This document shows, in pieces, positions 43,890 through 52,401 of a stretch of 64,000 bases of DNA. Source of the DNA: Candidatus Gastranaerophilales bacterium (GTDB lineage Bacteria > Cyanobacteriota > Vampirovibrionia > Gastranaerophilales > Gastranaerophilaceae); the NCBI GenBank assembly GCA_944324175.1, contig CALUVH010000003.1:34723-98722 (forward strand), written 5' to 3'. The notes under the pieces are model-generated. The model was not told the origin of the DNA. It worked only from the letters and a program-made list of their open reading frames with translations, and searched no databases. How positions within the stretch are numbered: position 1 is the stretch's first letter; each line of letters begins with the position of its first letter. The position numbers and the translations under genes are program-made.

Positions 43890-43927
43890 TTGTGATAAGA
43901 TAGTCATCGAAAGAGGACTATCTTGTT
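43890..43927 (+). promoter_or_regulatory. Hairpin directly before the coaX start
   Basis: AAGATAGTC and GACTATCTT form a 9-bp stem ending 3 bases before ATG 43928. The purine run AAAGAGG that could act as ribosome site lies in the loop and upper stem, so folding would hinder translation. Confidence 0.4.
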
Positions 43928-44692
43928 ATGTTATTAGTAGCTGATATAGGAAATACAAGTATAACATTAGGTTTATTTGATGATGAAGCGTTAGTTGAAG
44001 AATTTCGCCTTGCATCAGACAAGGATTTATCATTGGAAGAGTATGAAGTGCTTTTAAAATCTTTATTCAAGGATTTTAAAGTTGGTGGCTGCATAATTTC
44101 TTCAGTCGTAGAGGAATTGACAGATAAATTTAAAAAGGCCGTAGATAGTGTTTTTAAGAGTGAAGCTATCATTTTAAGTGCTGATATAAATACAGGAGTG
44201 AGTATTAAGCTAGACAACCCGAAAGAGGCAGGAGCTGATAGAATTGCAAATGTGGCTGGAGCTTATGTACTTTATAAAAAACCTGTCATAGTTGTGGATT
44301 TTGGTACTGCAACATCTTTTGATATTGTAAATGAAAAAGGGGAGTTTATTGGCGGGATGATAGCTCCTGGGGTTAATTTGCAGTTAAAATCATTGAATAA
44401 ATTTACCTCAAAACTTCCAAGAATTGATGTAGCTCTTTCTAATAGTGCGATTGGACATAATACGACTGATGCCATTTTGTCAGGTGTAATAAGAGGTACA
44501 GCTGCTATGATAGATGGACTTGTTGAGCAGTGTGAAAAAGAATTGGGACAAAAAGCTGTTGTTGTTGCGACCGGTGGGTATTCAGGATTAATTACAAATT
44601 ATATGAAACGTCCTTTTGACTTCATTAACCCGACATTGACACTTGAGGGATTGAGGCATTTGTATTATCTTAACACGGCGGTTGGTGTGTAG
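43928..44692 (+). CDS. coaX: Type III pantothenate kinase
   Basis: CoaX phosphorylates pantothenate in CoA synthesis and needs a monovalent cation. The ATP-binding DIGNTSITLGLF is at residues 5-16, GADRIANVAGAY near 100, and VVDFGTATSFDIV near 120-132. The length, 254 residues, is normal. The start follows a hairpin that may limit translation. A noncoding gap of 186 bases lies downstream, before rex. Confidence 0.94.
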   Translation: MLLVADIGNTSITLGLFDDEALVEEFRLASDKDLSLEEYEVLLKSLFKDFKVGGCIISSVVEELTDKFKKAVDSVFKSEAIILSADINTGVSIKLDNPKEAGADRIANVAGAYVLYKKPVIVVDFGTATSFDIVNEKGEFIGGMIAPGVNLQLKSLNKFTSKLPRIDVALSNSAIGHNTTDAILSGVIRGTAAMIDGLVEQCEKELGQKAVVVATGGYSGLITNYMKRPFDFINPTLTLEGLRHLYYLNTAVGV

Positions 44693-44878
44693 TTAGTTTT
44701 TGAGTTAATAATTTATTAAATGTAGATAATTTAATAGATTTATGTAGATAATTGCATAAGGATATGTAAATAAAGGTATCTGATTTTAAGATAAAAATTC
44801 CTTATATTGATTTTACAAGTCATTTAACTGAGCTTATAATGAAGCTTGAAGCGCTAAAATCTCAATACAAATTGGCAC
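44693..44878. other. AT-rich convergent gap with a short direct repeat
   Basis: ATGTAGATAATT occurs twice here, 25 bases apart, followed by a third partial copy. I see no terminator hairpin and no gene apart from an 18-codon frame at 44840 that is unsupported. Confidence 0.35.
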
Positions 44879-45493
44879 TTAGATGTTATAAGTGAATTGT
44901 AAAAAGTTTCCCATAAGATTTTCGTTCCAAACTTGAATTTCTTTCGGTACACTAAGTACGGTGGGGGTAAAATTCCAAATATATTTGATATTTGCTTTTA
45001 CTAAGTGGTCTGCAATACTTTGGGCGTTTGTTCTTGGAACCGTTAAAATAGCAATATCTACTCCGGTTTTTTTTGTTAAATTTTCGAGTTTGGATATATC
45101 CAAAATTAATTTATTGTTTATACTTTTACCTATTTTTCTTGTGTCGTTGTCAAATAGTGCAACTATGTTAAGTCCATAATTTGTAAAATTATCGTAATTA
45201 GCAAGTGCCGTGCCGAGGTTACCTGCACCTATAATGAAAGCATTTTTTGTTTTTTTAAAACCGAGAGTTTTTTCAATTGAGATTTTTAATTCTTTAACTA
45301 TATAACCGACTCTGCATTTTCCTGAATTGTTAAGTAGCGAAATATCTTTTCTCACTTGAGAATCGTCAATATTAAGAAGCTGCGCAATTTGCTTGCTTGA
45401 GATAAATTCCTGATTCGCAGCAATAAAATCGGTTAAAATACAATGATATAAGGTAAGTCTGTTAATTACTTTATCTGAAATTTTTGTATCCAT
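44879..45493 (-). CDS. rex: Redox-sensing transcriptional repressor Rex
   Basis: Rex senses NADH/NAD+ and represses fermentative genes when NADH is low. The N-terminal winged helix (ISSKQIAQLLNIDDSQVRKDISLL) is followed by the Rossmann domain with IIGAGNLGTALANY and NIVALFDND. The length, 204 residues, is typical. Its start overlaps the stop of the zinc-ribbon gene upstream (TAATG), so the two are co-expressed. It fits the fermentative metabolism suggested by the acetyl-CoA synthetase and serine dehydratase genes. Confidence 0.93.
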   Translation of the reverse strand: MDTKISDKVINRLTLYHCILTDFIAANQEFISSKQIAQLLNIDDSQVRKDISLLNNSGKCRVGYIVKELKISIEKTLGFKKTKNAFIIGAGNLGTALANYDNFTNYGLNIVALFDNDTRKIGKSINNKLILDISKLENLTKKTGVDIAILTVPRTNAQSIADHLVKANIKYIWNFTPTVLSVPKEIQVWNENLMGNFLQFTYNI

Positions 45494-45807
45494 TAATTTT
45501 TTTCTTTCATTTCTTGTTGTCTTAGGAATTCACATAATTTTTCAAGGTTTTTATCTTCGACCGCGTCAATTAATTCTTGAACGCTTTTTATTTTACCTAA
45601 AGCAAATCCTGTTTCTGCGATTAGAACGCAATCGTTGCATAACCTGTAGCCTTCATACTCAATAGATCCTGCAAGACACTTTTGTTCACCACAACAGTCA
45701 CAGTGAAAAAATTCATCAATTACATCCGGATTATCTTCAATATCATCAAGTCGCATCTGTTCAACGACCTGCTGCATTTCTTCTATTATTTCTTGCTCAC
45801 TTTTCAT
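45493..45807 (-). CDS. Small zinc-ribbon protein upstream of rex
   Basis: The 104-residue acidic protein has two Cys pairs, CDCCGEQKCL near 35-44 and LCNDC near 56-60, likely one zinc site, and helices on both sides. The layout loosely recalls DksA/TraR zinc fingers but lacks their coiled coil, so I leave the family open. Coupling to rex (overlapping stop/start) suggests a role in regulation. GCAATTTTAC-type sequence before the ATG gives no strong ribosome site. Confidence 0.6.
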   Translation of the reverse strand: MKSEQEIIEEMQQVVEQMRLDDIEDNPDVIDEFFHCDCCGEQKCLAGSIEYEGYRLCNDCVLIAETGFALGKIKSVQELIDAVEDKNLEKLCEFLRQQEMKEKN

Positions 45808-45825
45808 TAGTAAAATTGCCTTTCA

Positions 45826-46536
45826 TTATTTAATCAAGTTTGACATTTTTTGCACTGCCTCAGGAAGACCATAAAAGACAGCTCTTGATATTATGCTGTG
45901 ACCGATATTTAACTCGTGTAAGTTTGGAATTTCATGCATTCTATGAACATTTTCATAATTTAGACCATGACCAGCATTTACTTTAAGGCCGAGGCTTTGA
46001 GCTAAGAGGGCTGCATTTTTAAGGTTTTGGAATTCTTTTTCCTCTTCTTGCGTACCGAATTTTTCAGAATAGGTTCCTGTGTGCATTTCGATAAATTGCG
46101 CTCCGGTTTTTGCTGAGGCTTCAACTTGTTCTTTGGTCGGGTCAATAAATAGGCTGACGATAATACCTGAATTTAGTAACGGAGAGATAAATTCTGTTAC
46201 CTTTTCAAGTTGTCCTGCGACATCAAGACCACCTTCGGTTGTAATTTCCTGCCTTTTTTCTGGTACAAGACAAATAGAGTAAGGTTTTATCTCCAGAGCG
46301 ATTTTTTGTATATCATCTGCCATTGCCATTTCAAGGTTAAGTTTGGTAGTTAAAGTTTTCGAAAGTGTGTAGACATCATCATCTTTAATGTGGCGTCTAT
46401 CTTCTCTCAAGTGAGTTGTAATCGAGGTAGCACCATGTTGTTCGCATATTTCTGCTGCAATAATCGGATTAGGGTCTATTCCACCTCTTGCATTTCTTAA
46501 TGTTGCGATATGATCTATATTCACACCTAGTAGCAT
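45826..46536 (-). CDS. pdxJ: Pyridoxine 5'-phosphate synthase
   Basis: PdxJ condenses 3-amino-2-oxopropyl phosphate with deoxyxylulose 5-phosphate to form vitamin B6. Diagnostic parts are LGVNIDHIATLRNARGG at the N-terminus, ITTHLREDRRHIKDDDV, MAMADDI, CLVPEKRQEITTEGGLDV and KVNAGHGLNYENV. The length, 236 residues, is standard. It lies between murT and the zinc-ribbon/rex pair on the same strand, 18-20 bases from each, so one operon is likely. Confidence 0.95.
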   Translation of the reverse strand: MLLGVNIDHIATLRNARGGIDPNPIIAAEICEQHGATSITTHLREDRRHIKDDDVYTLSKTLTTKLNLEMAMADDIQKIALEIKPYSICLVPEKRQEITTEGGLDVAGQLEKVTEFISPLLNSGIIVSLFIDPTKEQVEASAKTGAQFIEMHTGTYSEKFGTQEEEKEFQNLKNAALLAQSLGLKVNAGHGLNYENVHRMHEIPNLHELNIGHSIISRAVFYGLPEAVQKMSNLIK

Positions 46537-46556
46537 ATTTAACCTCTTTTCTGTTA

Positions 46557-47894
46557 TTATTTTTTAAGTTTTAGTTTATTGATTTTGAGTAATGCCGTAT
46601 ATGATGGTAAAATTGTTATTTTATCATCTGACTTACATGCATTGACAGTGTAATTAATAGCTTTTTCAATATTTTGATTGATTGTAATTTTTTCATCAGG
46701 AACACCTGCGTATTTTAACCTTATTGCCATATCATTAGCGCGTGTACCTGAAGTTATGATTGGGTATTTAGTGTTTTGTAACTGTTCAAAATCACTGTCC
46801 CAAAGCCAAGAAATATCACGTCCGTCAGCGTAATTGTCATTTATGGCAATAAGAATTCGGGAGTTTAAATCTACTGTTTTAAGTACTTCACTTGCGCCTG
46901 TCGGATTTTTAATTAATTGTATAATTGTTTGGTGTCCGTTGATAGTTCTTTTTTCAGCTCGTCCAAAAATTGCTTTATATGAGTCGAGAGCTTTTTGAAT
47001 TTCTGCTTGATTAAGTCCATTTTCAAAAGCAACCGCTATTGCTGCAAGTGCATTGTATGCATTGTATAAGCCAACCAGACCGACCTTGAACTGAAAATTT
47101 ATATCATTATGACATACATCAATTATTGAATAGTCATTAAAAATTTTTACCTTTGCAGAATACTGACAGTGAGGACGACTGAACCCGCAGTTGCAAAAAT
47201 AGTGCCCTTGTTGAGCAAAAAATTGTTTTGAATATTTTAGCGGTTTTCCACAAGGACAGTTAAATACTTCTAAAGGAGCATTGGACTTTTGGTAATTTTG
47301 TACAAATTCAACATCTTCAAACCCGTAGTAGATGGCATTTTTATTGTGTCCGAAATTAGCTACTAAAGGATCATCGGCATTTAAAATTAGTTTTAAATCA
47401 GGATTTTTGTCAATAGCTTTTTTGATGAAAGCCGCAGTTGTTTCCAGCTCTCCATATCTATCCAGTTGATCTCTAAATAAATTGGTCACAACAAGGTAGT
47501 CAGATTTTATAAAATCATAAAGTTTGTTTAAATAAGCTTCATCAGACTCTATTACAGCGTAATCGAATTTTTTAAAGGGTCTAACATTTAGTGCAAAAAC
47601 ATTGGCAACTCCTGTGAGCATGTTCGCACCTTTAAGGTTATGAATAACGCTTTGATTTGCAACCTCAAGGATATGTGCGATTAAGCCCGATGTTGTTGTT
47701 TTTCCGTTTGTACCTGATACTGTTATAATTTCATTTTTAATATATTTTGCACAGTGTGTTAAAAAATCAGGACAAATTTTCAGGGCTAACATGCCAATAA
47801 AAGATGTCCCTGAAGATTTATTTAAGAGTTTTATTGCGACATATGCTGATCTTGCTATAAGTAAAGATGTGTAAAATCGAATTTGTTTAATCAT
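46557..47894 (-). CDS. murT: MurT-type Mur ligase (lipid II isoglutaminyl synthase subunit)
   Basis: MurT with the glutaminase GatD amidates the D-Glu of lipid II. The 445-residue chain has the Mur-ligase P-loop SGTNGKTTTSGL near 59-70, TNLFRDQLDRYGE, a cysteine-rich zinc ribbon CPCGKPLKYSKQF ... FCNCGF near 208-235 that is specific to MurT, and the DUF1727-type C-terminal domain (NPTGASEVLKTV, NDNYADGRDISWLWD). No gatD-like amidotransferase gene is next to it, although murT-gatD are usually adjacent. It is the first gene of the minus-strand run leading to pdxJ and rex. Confidence 0.88.
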   Translation of the reverse strand: MIKQIRFYTSLLIARSAYVAIKLLNKSSGTSFIGMLALKICPDFLTHCAKYIKNEIITVSGTNGKTTTSGLIAHILEVANQSVIHNLKGANMLTGVANVFALNVRPFKKFDYAVIESDEAYLNKLYDFIKSDYLVVTNLFRDQLDRYGELETTAAFIKKAIDKNPDLKLILNADDPLVANFGHNKNAIYYGFEDVEFVQNYQKSNAPLEVFNCPCGKPLKYSKQFFAQQGHYFCNCGFSRPHCQYSAKVKIFNDYSIIDVCHNDINFQFKVGLVGLYNAYNALAAIAVAFENGLNQAEIQKALDSYKAIFGRAEKRTINGHQTIIQLIKNPTGASEVLKTVDLNSRILIAINDNYADGRDISWLWDSDFEQLQNTKYPIITSGTRANDMAIRLKYAGVPDEKITINQNIEKAINYTVNACKSDDKITILPSYTALLKINKLKLKK

Positions 47895-47974
47895 AAATAG
47901 TACTTTGGACGTATTCCCATTTCTTTTGCAATATTATATACTTATATAATAATACAAAATTGAGAAAGAGGCAC

Positions 47975-48337
47975 ATGTTTTTACTAATTGCAACAGTTTT
48001 TATAGCAGAGTTGATTATCGCGTTGACGTTAGTCTTTTTTATCAATAAGGCTGACAGGGCTATAGTTAAATGCAACGAGGTGGTAATTGAAAAACAGAAG
48101 GAGTTGGATAAGACTTTAAAAGAATTGAAATCTTGTGTAACAAATTTTGGAGTTTACTATAACTGTATGTTAGCCTCTGTTAAGAAAAAACGTAATCAAT
48201 TTCGAATTAATATGCTTAAAAATATCCTTATGTACTTGTCATTGTTTTTGTTAAAAGGGAAATATAAAAAGTTAGCTGCAACTGTTCAATTTGCAGTGCT
48301 TTTCCATGATTATTTGATGAAAATCAGATCGGAATAG
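47975..48337 (+). CDS. Hypothetical single-pass membrane protein
   Basis: The 120-residue product has an N-terminal membrane helix (residues 1-22, FLLIATVFIAELIIALTLVFF), a Lys/Glu-rich coiled-coil-like region (about 40-60) and a second moderately hydrophobic part near 85-115. I chose ATG 47975, which has AGAGG 4 bases before it; TTG 47960 is an alternative. Overlapping divergent -10 boxes (47933-47938 minus, 47945-47950 plus) lie upstream. It precedes two YtxH genes and a DUF948 gene, which suggests an envelope-associated group. Confidence 0.55.
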   Translation: MFLLIATVFIAELIIALTLVFFINKADRAIVKCNEVVIEKQKELDKTLKELKSCVTNFGVYYNCMLASVKKKRNQFRINMLKNILMYLSLFLLKGKYKKLAATVQFAVLFHDYLMKIRSE

Positions 48338-48395
48338 CTTGTCAAGTATAAAAAAATATGTTATAATCAGCGAAACGAAAGAAGAGGTTAAAATT

Positions 48396-48716
48396 ATGAG
48401 TAAGAATAAGTCATCATTGATGTTTGGAATGGGTTTGATAGCCGGTGTGGTCGGCGGAATTGTTGCTGGAGTGCTTTTTGCACCAAAGTCAGGTGAAGAA
48501 TCACGCAGAGAAATAAAAGAAGCAGCGTGTGAATTATATGAAAAACACGCTCCTGAAATTAAAGAAGCTAAAAAACAGGCACTTGAATCGGTTGATCTTA
48601 TGCGTTACAAGCTTGAACGTCAACTTCGTAAGTTTAATAATATGATTAAATCGAAAAAATTACAAAAGGCAAAAGAATTAGAAAGTATGGAACAAGATTC
48701 AGAGTTTAATTATTAG
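48396..48716 (+). CDS. YtxH domain protein 1
   Basis: The 106-residue protein has a glycine-rich membrane helix (GMGLIAGVVGGIVAGVLFAPKSGEESR), the YtxH hallmark, followed by a charged helical tail. YtxH proteins are common stress-related membrane proteins of unknown mechanism. GAAGAGG is the ribosome site 9 bases before ATG 48396, and a TATAAT box (about 48362-48367) gives an ordinary leader. Same strand as the DUF948 and second YtxH genes. Confidence 0.8.
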   Translation: MSKNKSSLMFGMGLIAGVVGGIVAGVLFAPKSGEESRREIKEAACELYEKHAPEIKEAKKQALESVDLMRYKLERQLRKFNNMIKSKKLQKAKELESMEQDSEFNY

Positions 48717-48736
48717 TAAAAAAAGGAAGTTAAATT

Positions 48737-49102
48737 ATGGATTTATTACTGTCACAAATTGCACTTAACCAAGGATTAGCATTTCTTGCTTGGGTCACAG
48801 GTATTGTTATAATCGTTATTGCTGTATATTTGGTTAAATTGCTTCAAGATGTAAGAGTATTGACTCAAAATCTTAATGAAACATCGCTAATTTTAAATAA
48901 AGAATTAAAGCCGACGTTGAATGAGTTAAATGAAACGCTACATTCTATAAATTCAATAGTGAAAAACACAGATCAGGGTGTGGATAATTTTAAAACAGCG
49001 TTGGAAAAAACTTTGGGTAAGACAAAGATTTTGTCTGAATCTATTTTCGGTGGATTAATCAAAGGGTTTACTACTGTATTTAACCTTTTTGCGAAAAAAT
49101 AA
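48737..49102 (+). CDS. DUF948-like membrane protein
   Basis: The 121-residue protein has one N-terminal transmembrane helix (about 15-36) and a long heptad-containing region with NLNETSLILNKELKPTLNELNETLHSI, then a hydrophobic end. This is the DUF948 pattern, often found beside YtxH genes. AAGGAAG precedes the ATG. The combination YtxH-DUF948-YtxH implies a small membrane complex; its role is unknown. Confidence 0.75.
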   Translation: MDLLLSQIALNQGLAFLAWVTGIVIIVIAVYLVKLLQDVRVLTQNLNETSLILNKELKPTLNELNETLHSINSIVKNTDQGVDNFKTALEKTLGKTKILSESIFGGLIKGFTTVFNLFAKK

Positions 49103-49177
49103 TTAGCCGATTATGGGGATTAAATAAATTATCAATCAAAATAAAATGTATGAGACAACAGTAAAGGAGTAAAAATT

Positions 49178-49450
49178 ATGTCAGCAAGTAAATTTTTAGC
49201 AGGTTTTATAGTTGGTGGTGCTATAGGTGCTATTGCAGGTATTTTGTTAGCGCCAAAATCAGGTGAGGAAACTCGTGCTATGATTGCCGATACCACAAGA
49301 GATGTTTTGAATAAGGCTAATGAAACAGTTAAAGAAATTCAAAACAAAGCAGATGATGTTGTGTCAGATATGCAAAAAAAAGGTGATGAGATTAAAGAAA
49401 AGTTGCAAAACCTTTTAAACCAACAAAAAGAACAACAAGCTACTGAATAA
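49178..49450 (+). CDS. YtxH domain protein 2
   Basis: The 90-residue paralogue of the product at 48396 starts KFLAGFIVGGAIGAIAGILLAPKSGEETR and continues with an amphipathic, Lys/Glu-rich helix ending in Gln-rich sequence. AAAGGAG lies 8 bases before the ATG. A terminator follows at 49471-49508. Confidence 0.82.
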   Translation: MSASKFLAGFIVGGAIGAIAGILLAPKSGEETRAMIADTTRDVLNKANETVKEIQNKADDVVSDMQKKGDEIKEKLQNLLNQQKEQQATE

Positions 49451-49470
49451 TCTGTAAAAAATCTAAATAA

Positions 49471-49508
49471 AAAGAACGATTCTAAATTAAATATTAGGAT
49501 TGTTCTTT
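49471..49508 (+). terminator. Terminator after the YtxH unit
   Basis: AAAGAACGATTCTA (49471-49484) pairs with TAGGATTGTTCTTT (49495-49508), two G-U pairs, followed by a T run. Confidence 0.8.
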
Positions 49509-49621
49509 TTTTGTTACTTTGTACGACATTTTCATATATCCAAGTACATTTATTTAGCTTGACAACAGTTGTTTATCAGGTAAAATCTATATTGTATATA
49601 ACCAAAGGGAGTATAGAGAAA

Positions 49622-50326
49622 ATGATGGATCGTATACAAATCACACAAGAAGTAGAAAAAATGTGCTGTGTAAAACGTGGCGTAAAGGGTGAACCTGCTC
49701 CTATTCCTCAAGAAGGATTATGGACAAAATGTAAAGAAATTAAAGACATTTCAGGTTTGACTCACGGTTGTGGATGTTGTGCCCCACAACAAGGTACTTG
49801 TAAATTAACGCTTAATGTTAAAGATGGTATCATCCAAGAAGCACTTGTTGAAACTATCGGATGTTCAGGTATGACTCACTCTGCAGCTATGGCTGCCGAA
49901 ATTTTACCTGGCAAAACTATTTTGGAAGCATTGAATACTGATTTGGTATGTGATGCTATCAACGTAGCAATGAGAGAATTATTCTTACAAATTGTTTATG
50001 GTAGAACTCAGACAGCATTCTCAGAAAACGGATTGCCTGTGGGTGCAGGATTGGAAGATTTAGGTAAAGGACTTTGCTCAATGGTAGGTACAATTCACTC
50101 TACTAAGCAAAAAGGGCCTAGATATCTTTCTTTAACTGAAGGTTACATTCTTAAACTCGGACTTGATAAAAACGATGAAATTATCGGATATCAATTTGTA
50201 AATCTTGGTAAAGTTATGGATGCTATTAAAAAAGGTGTTGATCCGAAAGAAGCATTCGAAAAAAATATCGGAACTTACGGAAGATTTGCAGATGCGGTTA
50301 AAACTATCGACCCGCGTGAAGAATAA
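49622..50326 (+). CDS. Iron-sulfur scaffold-like protein paired with GGGtGRT protein
   Basis: The 234-residue product has a NifU/IscU-like core: GCGCCAPQQGTCKLTLNVKDG, VETIGCSGMTHSAAMAAEIL and a Cys in TDLVCDAIN, giving conserved cysteines that could bind Fe-S. Such genes are typically found directly before GGGtGRT genes, as here (43-base gap). I chose ATG 49622 rather than the upstream ATG 49511, because the extra 37 residues read through promoter-like sequence and GGGAG lies before 49622. The biochemical role of the pair is not established. Confidence 0.7.
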   Translation: MMDRIQITQEVEKMCCVKRGVKGEPAPIPQEGLWTKCKEIKDISGLTHGCGCCAPQQGTCKLTLNVKDGIIQEALVETIGCSGMTHSAAMAAEILPGKTILEALNTDLVCDAINVAMRELFLQIVYGRTQTAFSENGLPVGAGLEDLGKGLCSMVGTIHSTKQKGPRYLSLTEGYILKLGLDKNDEIIGYQFVNLGKVMDAIKKGVDPKEAFEKNIGTYGRFADAVKTIDPREE

Positions 50327-50369
50327 TTTTGACCTATAGTAGTAATTTAACAAGATAAGGAAAAATAAA

Positions 50370-51368
50370 ATGGCTAAATTTGAAGGACAAGATAGACGTG
50401 AAGCTACTTTAAAGAAAGTGTTACCTGAATATGGTTTTTCTTCTTTAGATGAAGCTCGTGAATTATGCCTATCTAAAGGCATTGATGTAGATGCAATTGT
50501 TAAAGGTATTCAACCGATTGCATTTGATAACGCATCTTGGGCATATACACTCGGTTGCGCTATCGCAATTAAAAAAGGTATTAAGAATGCAGCAGAAGCG
50601 GCTGAAGCTATTGGACTTGGTCTACAAGCTTTTGCAGTACCTGGCTCAGTTGGTGACAGTAGAAAGGTAGGCTTGGGTCATGGTAATCTAGCAGCAATGT
50701 TGTTAAGAGAAGAGACTCAATGTTTCTGCTTTTTAGCAGGTCATGAATCTTTTGCAGCTGCAGAAGGTGCTATTGGTATCGCTAGAAATGCTAACAAAGT
50801 TAGAAAAACTCCTTTAAGAGTTATTTTGAACGGTCTTGGAAAAGATGCGGCTTACATTATTTCAAGAATAAACGGTTTTACATCTGTTGAGACAAAATAT
50901 GATTATAAAACAGGTGAGTTAAAAATTGTTAGCGAAAAGGCTTTTTCTGATGGAGAAAGAGCTAAAGTAAAATGCTATGGTGCAGATGATGTATCAGAGG
51001 GTGTTGCAATTATGATTCATGAAGGTGTTGATGTTTCAATTACAGGTAACTCAACAAACCCTACACGTTTCCAACACCCAGTAGCCGGTACATACAAAAA
51101 ATGGTGTTTCGAAAACAATAAGAAATACTTCTCTGTAGCATCAGGTGGTGGTACAGGACGTACACTTCACCCAGACAACGTAGCAGCAGGTCCTGCTTCT
51201 TACGGTATGACAGATACAATGGGAAGAATGCACGGTGATGCTCAATTTGCAGGTTCATCTTCTGTTCCAGCTCACGTTGAAATGATGGGTGTTATCGGTA
51301 TGGGTAATAACCCTATGGTAGGTGCTACTGTTGCAGTTGCAGTTGCAGTTGAAAATGCTATGAAATAA
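50370..51368 (+). CDS. GGGtGRT family protein
   Basis: The 332-residue protein contains the name-giving motif SGGGTGRTLHPDN near 270, and other conserved segments such as GLGHGNLAAMLLREETQCFCFLAGHESFAAAEGA and NSTNPTRFQHPVAGTYKKWC. The family is widespread in gut anaerobes and of unknown function; co-occurrence with the Fe-S scaffold-like protein suggests a metal- or sulfur-linked enzyme. AAGGA lies 9 bases before the ATG. Codons are well adapted and the unit ends in a strong terminator, suggesting good expression. Confidence 0.88.
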   Translation: MAKFEGQDRREATLKKVLPEYGFSSLDEARELCLSKGIDVDAIVKGIQPIAFDNASWAYTLGCAIAIKKGIKNAAEAAEAIGLGLQAFAVPGSVGDSRKVGLGHGNLAAMLLREETQCFCFLAGHESFAAAEGAIGIARNANKVRKTPLRVILNGLGKDAAYIISRINGFTSVETKYDYKTGELKIVSEKAFSDGERAKVKCYGADDVSEGVAIMIHEGVDVSITGNSTNPTRFQHPVAGTYKKWCFENNKKYFSVASGGGTGRTLHPDNVAAGPASYGMTDTMGRMHGDAQFAGSSSVPAHVEMMGVIGMGNNPMVGATVAVAVAVENAMK

Positions 51369-51387
51369 ATTTCATAAACAAAATCAG

Positions 51388-51421
51388 AAGGTGTAGCATA
51401 TTTTTATGCTACACCTTTTTT
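51388..51421 (+). terminator. Terminator after the GGGtGRT unit
   Basis: GGTGTAGCATA (51390-51400) pairs perfectly with TATGCTACACC (51405-51415), followed by six T. Confidence 0.9.
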
Positions 51422-51462
51422 AGTAACAAATTTTTTTATTCAGCGTTTTTATTCATCATACT

Positions 51463-52401
51463 ATGAGTCAAATTTCTGGTTTTAATATTGATAATAGACG
51501 TTATATGATGGGTATATCGAATGGAAGTGTTTCCCAAAAAACTCCATCTAAGCTAAGAAATATTTGCGGCGTTACTGTAGGCGCTGTTGTCGGACTTGCT
51601 CCAATACCGTATATTTTAAAGGAGTCTATTGCGAAAGTTTCTCAAAAAAATCTTGCTGGACAAAGAAGTATGATGTCGATGATACTTCCAAACATTGATA
51701 CGTTGGAAAATACCAAAAGAAATATTTCAGAGATTATAGAAAAAATAGGCTTAAAAGAAAAGGGTGTTGAATTAGTTGTAGCTTCAGATAAAAATAAATC
51801 AGAAATTGCGAATTTACTAAAAAAATCTGTTGCAGGTGATTCCAAAATATCTAAGTTGATGAGAGAAAGTTTTTTGCAAAAGTTTATTGAGGGTATTAAC
51901 GCAGCTTATTTACCTGAAACAAAAAAAATAATAGTTCCGCAAAGTCAGTGCTATATGTCTGCCTATCATGAATTAGGGCATGCTTATGATTTTTTGAAAA
52001 GCGGATTGGGTAAAGTCCTGAGTAAAGGCAGATATCTGGTACCATTCAATATACCGATATTTGCACCGTTATTTCTCGCTGTAGGTTTGTTACATAATAA
52101 GAAAAATATTTTGGAAAATGAAAAAACAAAATTTGAAAAAACTAAGGATTTTATAAAAGATAATGCAGGTAAGCTAACATTTTTGAATTTTGCTCCTGTT
52201 TTAATGGAGGAAGGATTGGCTTCTATTAACGGGCTTAAGTTTGCAAAAAAATATTTGGATAATAGGCAATTGGGGAAATTACGGCAAGGACTTGGACTTT
52301 GTTGGGGAACATATGCTACAGTTGCATTTCTTTTTGCTGCTGGAGTATGGGGTGCAATTGAGCTGAAAGATAAAATAGCTGGTACTAAAAAAGCGAGTTA
52401 G
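51463..52401 (+). CDS. Membrane protein with HELGH metalloprotease-like motif
   Basis: The 312-residue product has hydrophobic segments at about 32-50, 195-212 and 282-300. Between the first two lies YHELGHAYDF near 169-178, an HExxH zinc motif, and a downstream MEEGLAS near 248 could supply the third ligand Glu. This suggests a membrane-bound gluzincin-like metallopeptidase; I cannot place it in a named family. The Asn-rich start MSQISGFNIDNRRY resembles other lineage-type hypotheticals here. No ribosome site is evident. Its 3' end overlaps the convergent nagZ by 17 bases. Confidence 0.6.
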   Translation: MSQISGFNIDNRRYMMGISNGSVSQKTPSKLRNICGVTVGAVVGLAPIPYILKESIAKVSQKNLAGQRSMMSMILPNIDTLENTKRNISEIIEKIGLKEKGVELVVASDKNKSEIANLLKKSVAGDSKISKLMRESFLQKFIEGINAAYLPETKKIIVPQSQCYMSAYHELGHAYDFLKSGLGKVLSKGRYLVPFNIPIFAPLFLAVGLLHNKKNILENEKTKFEKTKDFIKDNAGKLTFLNFAPVLMEEGLASINGLKFAKKYLDNRQLGKLRQGLGLCWGTYATVAFLFAAGVWGAIELKDKIAGTKKAS

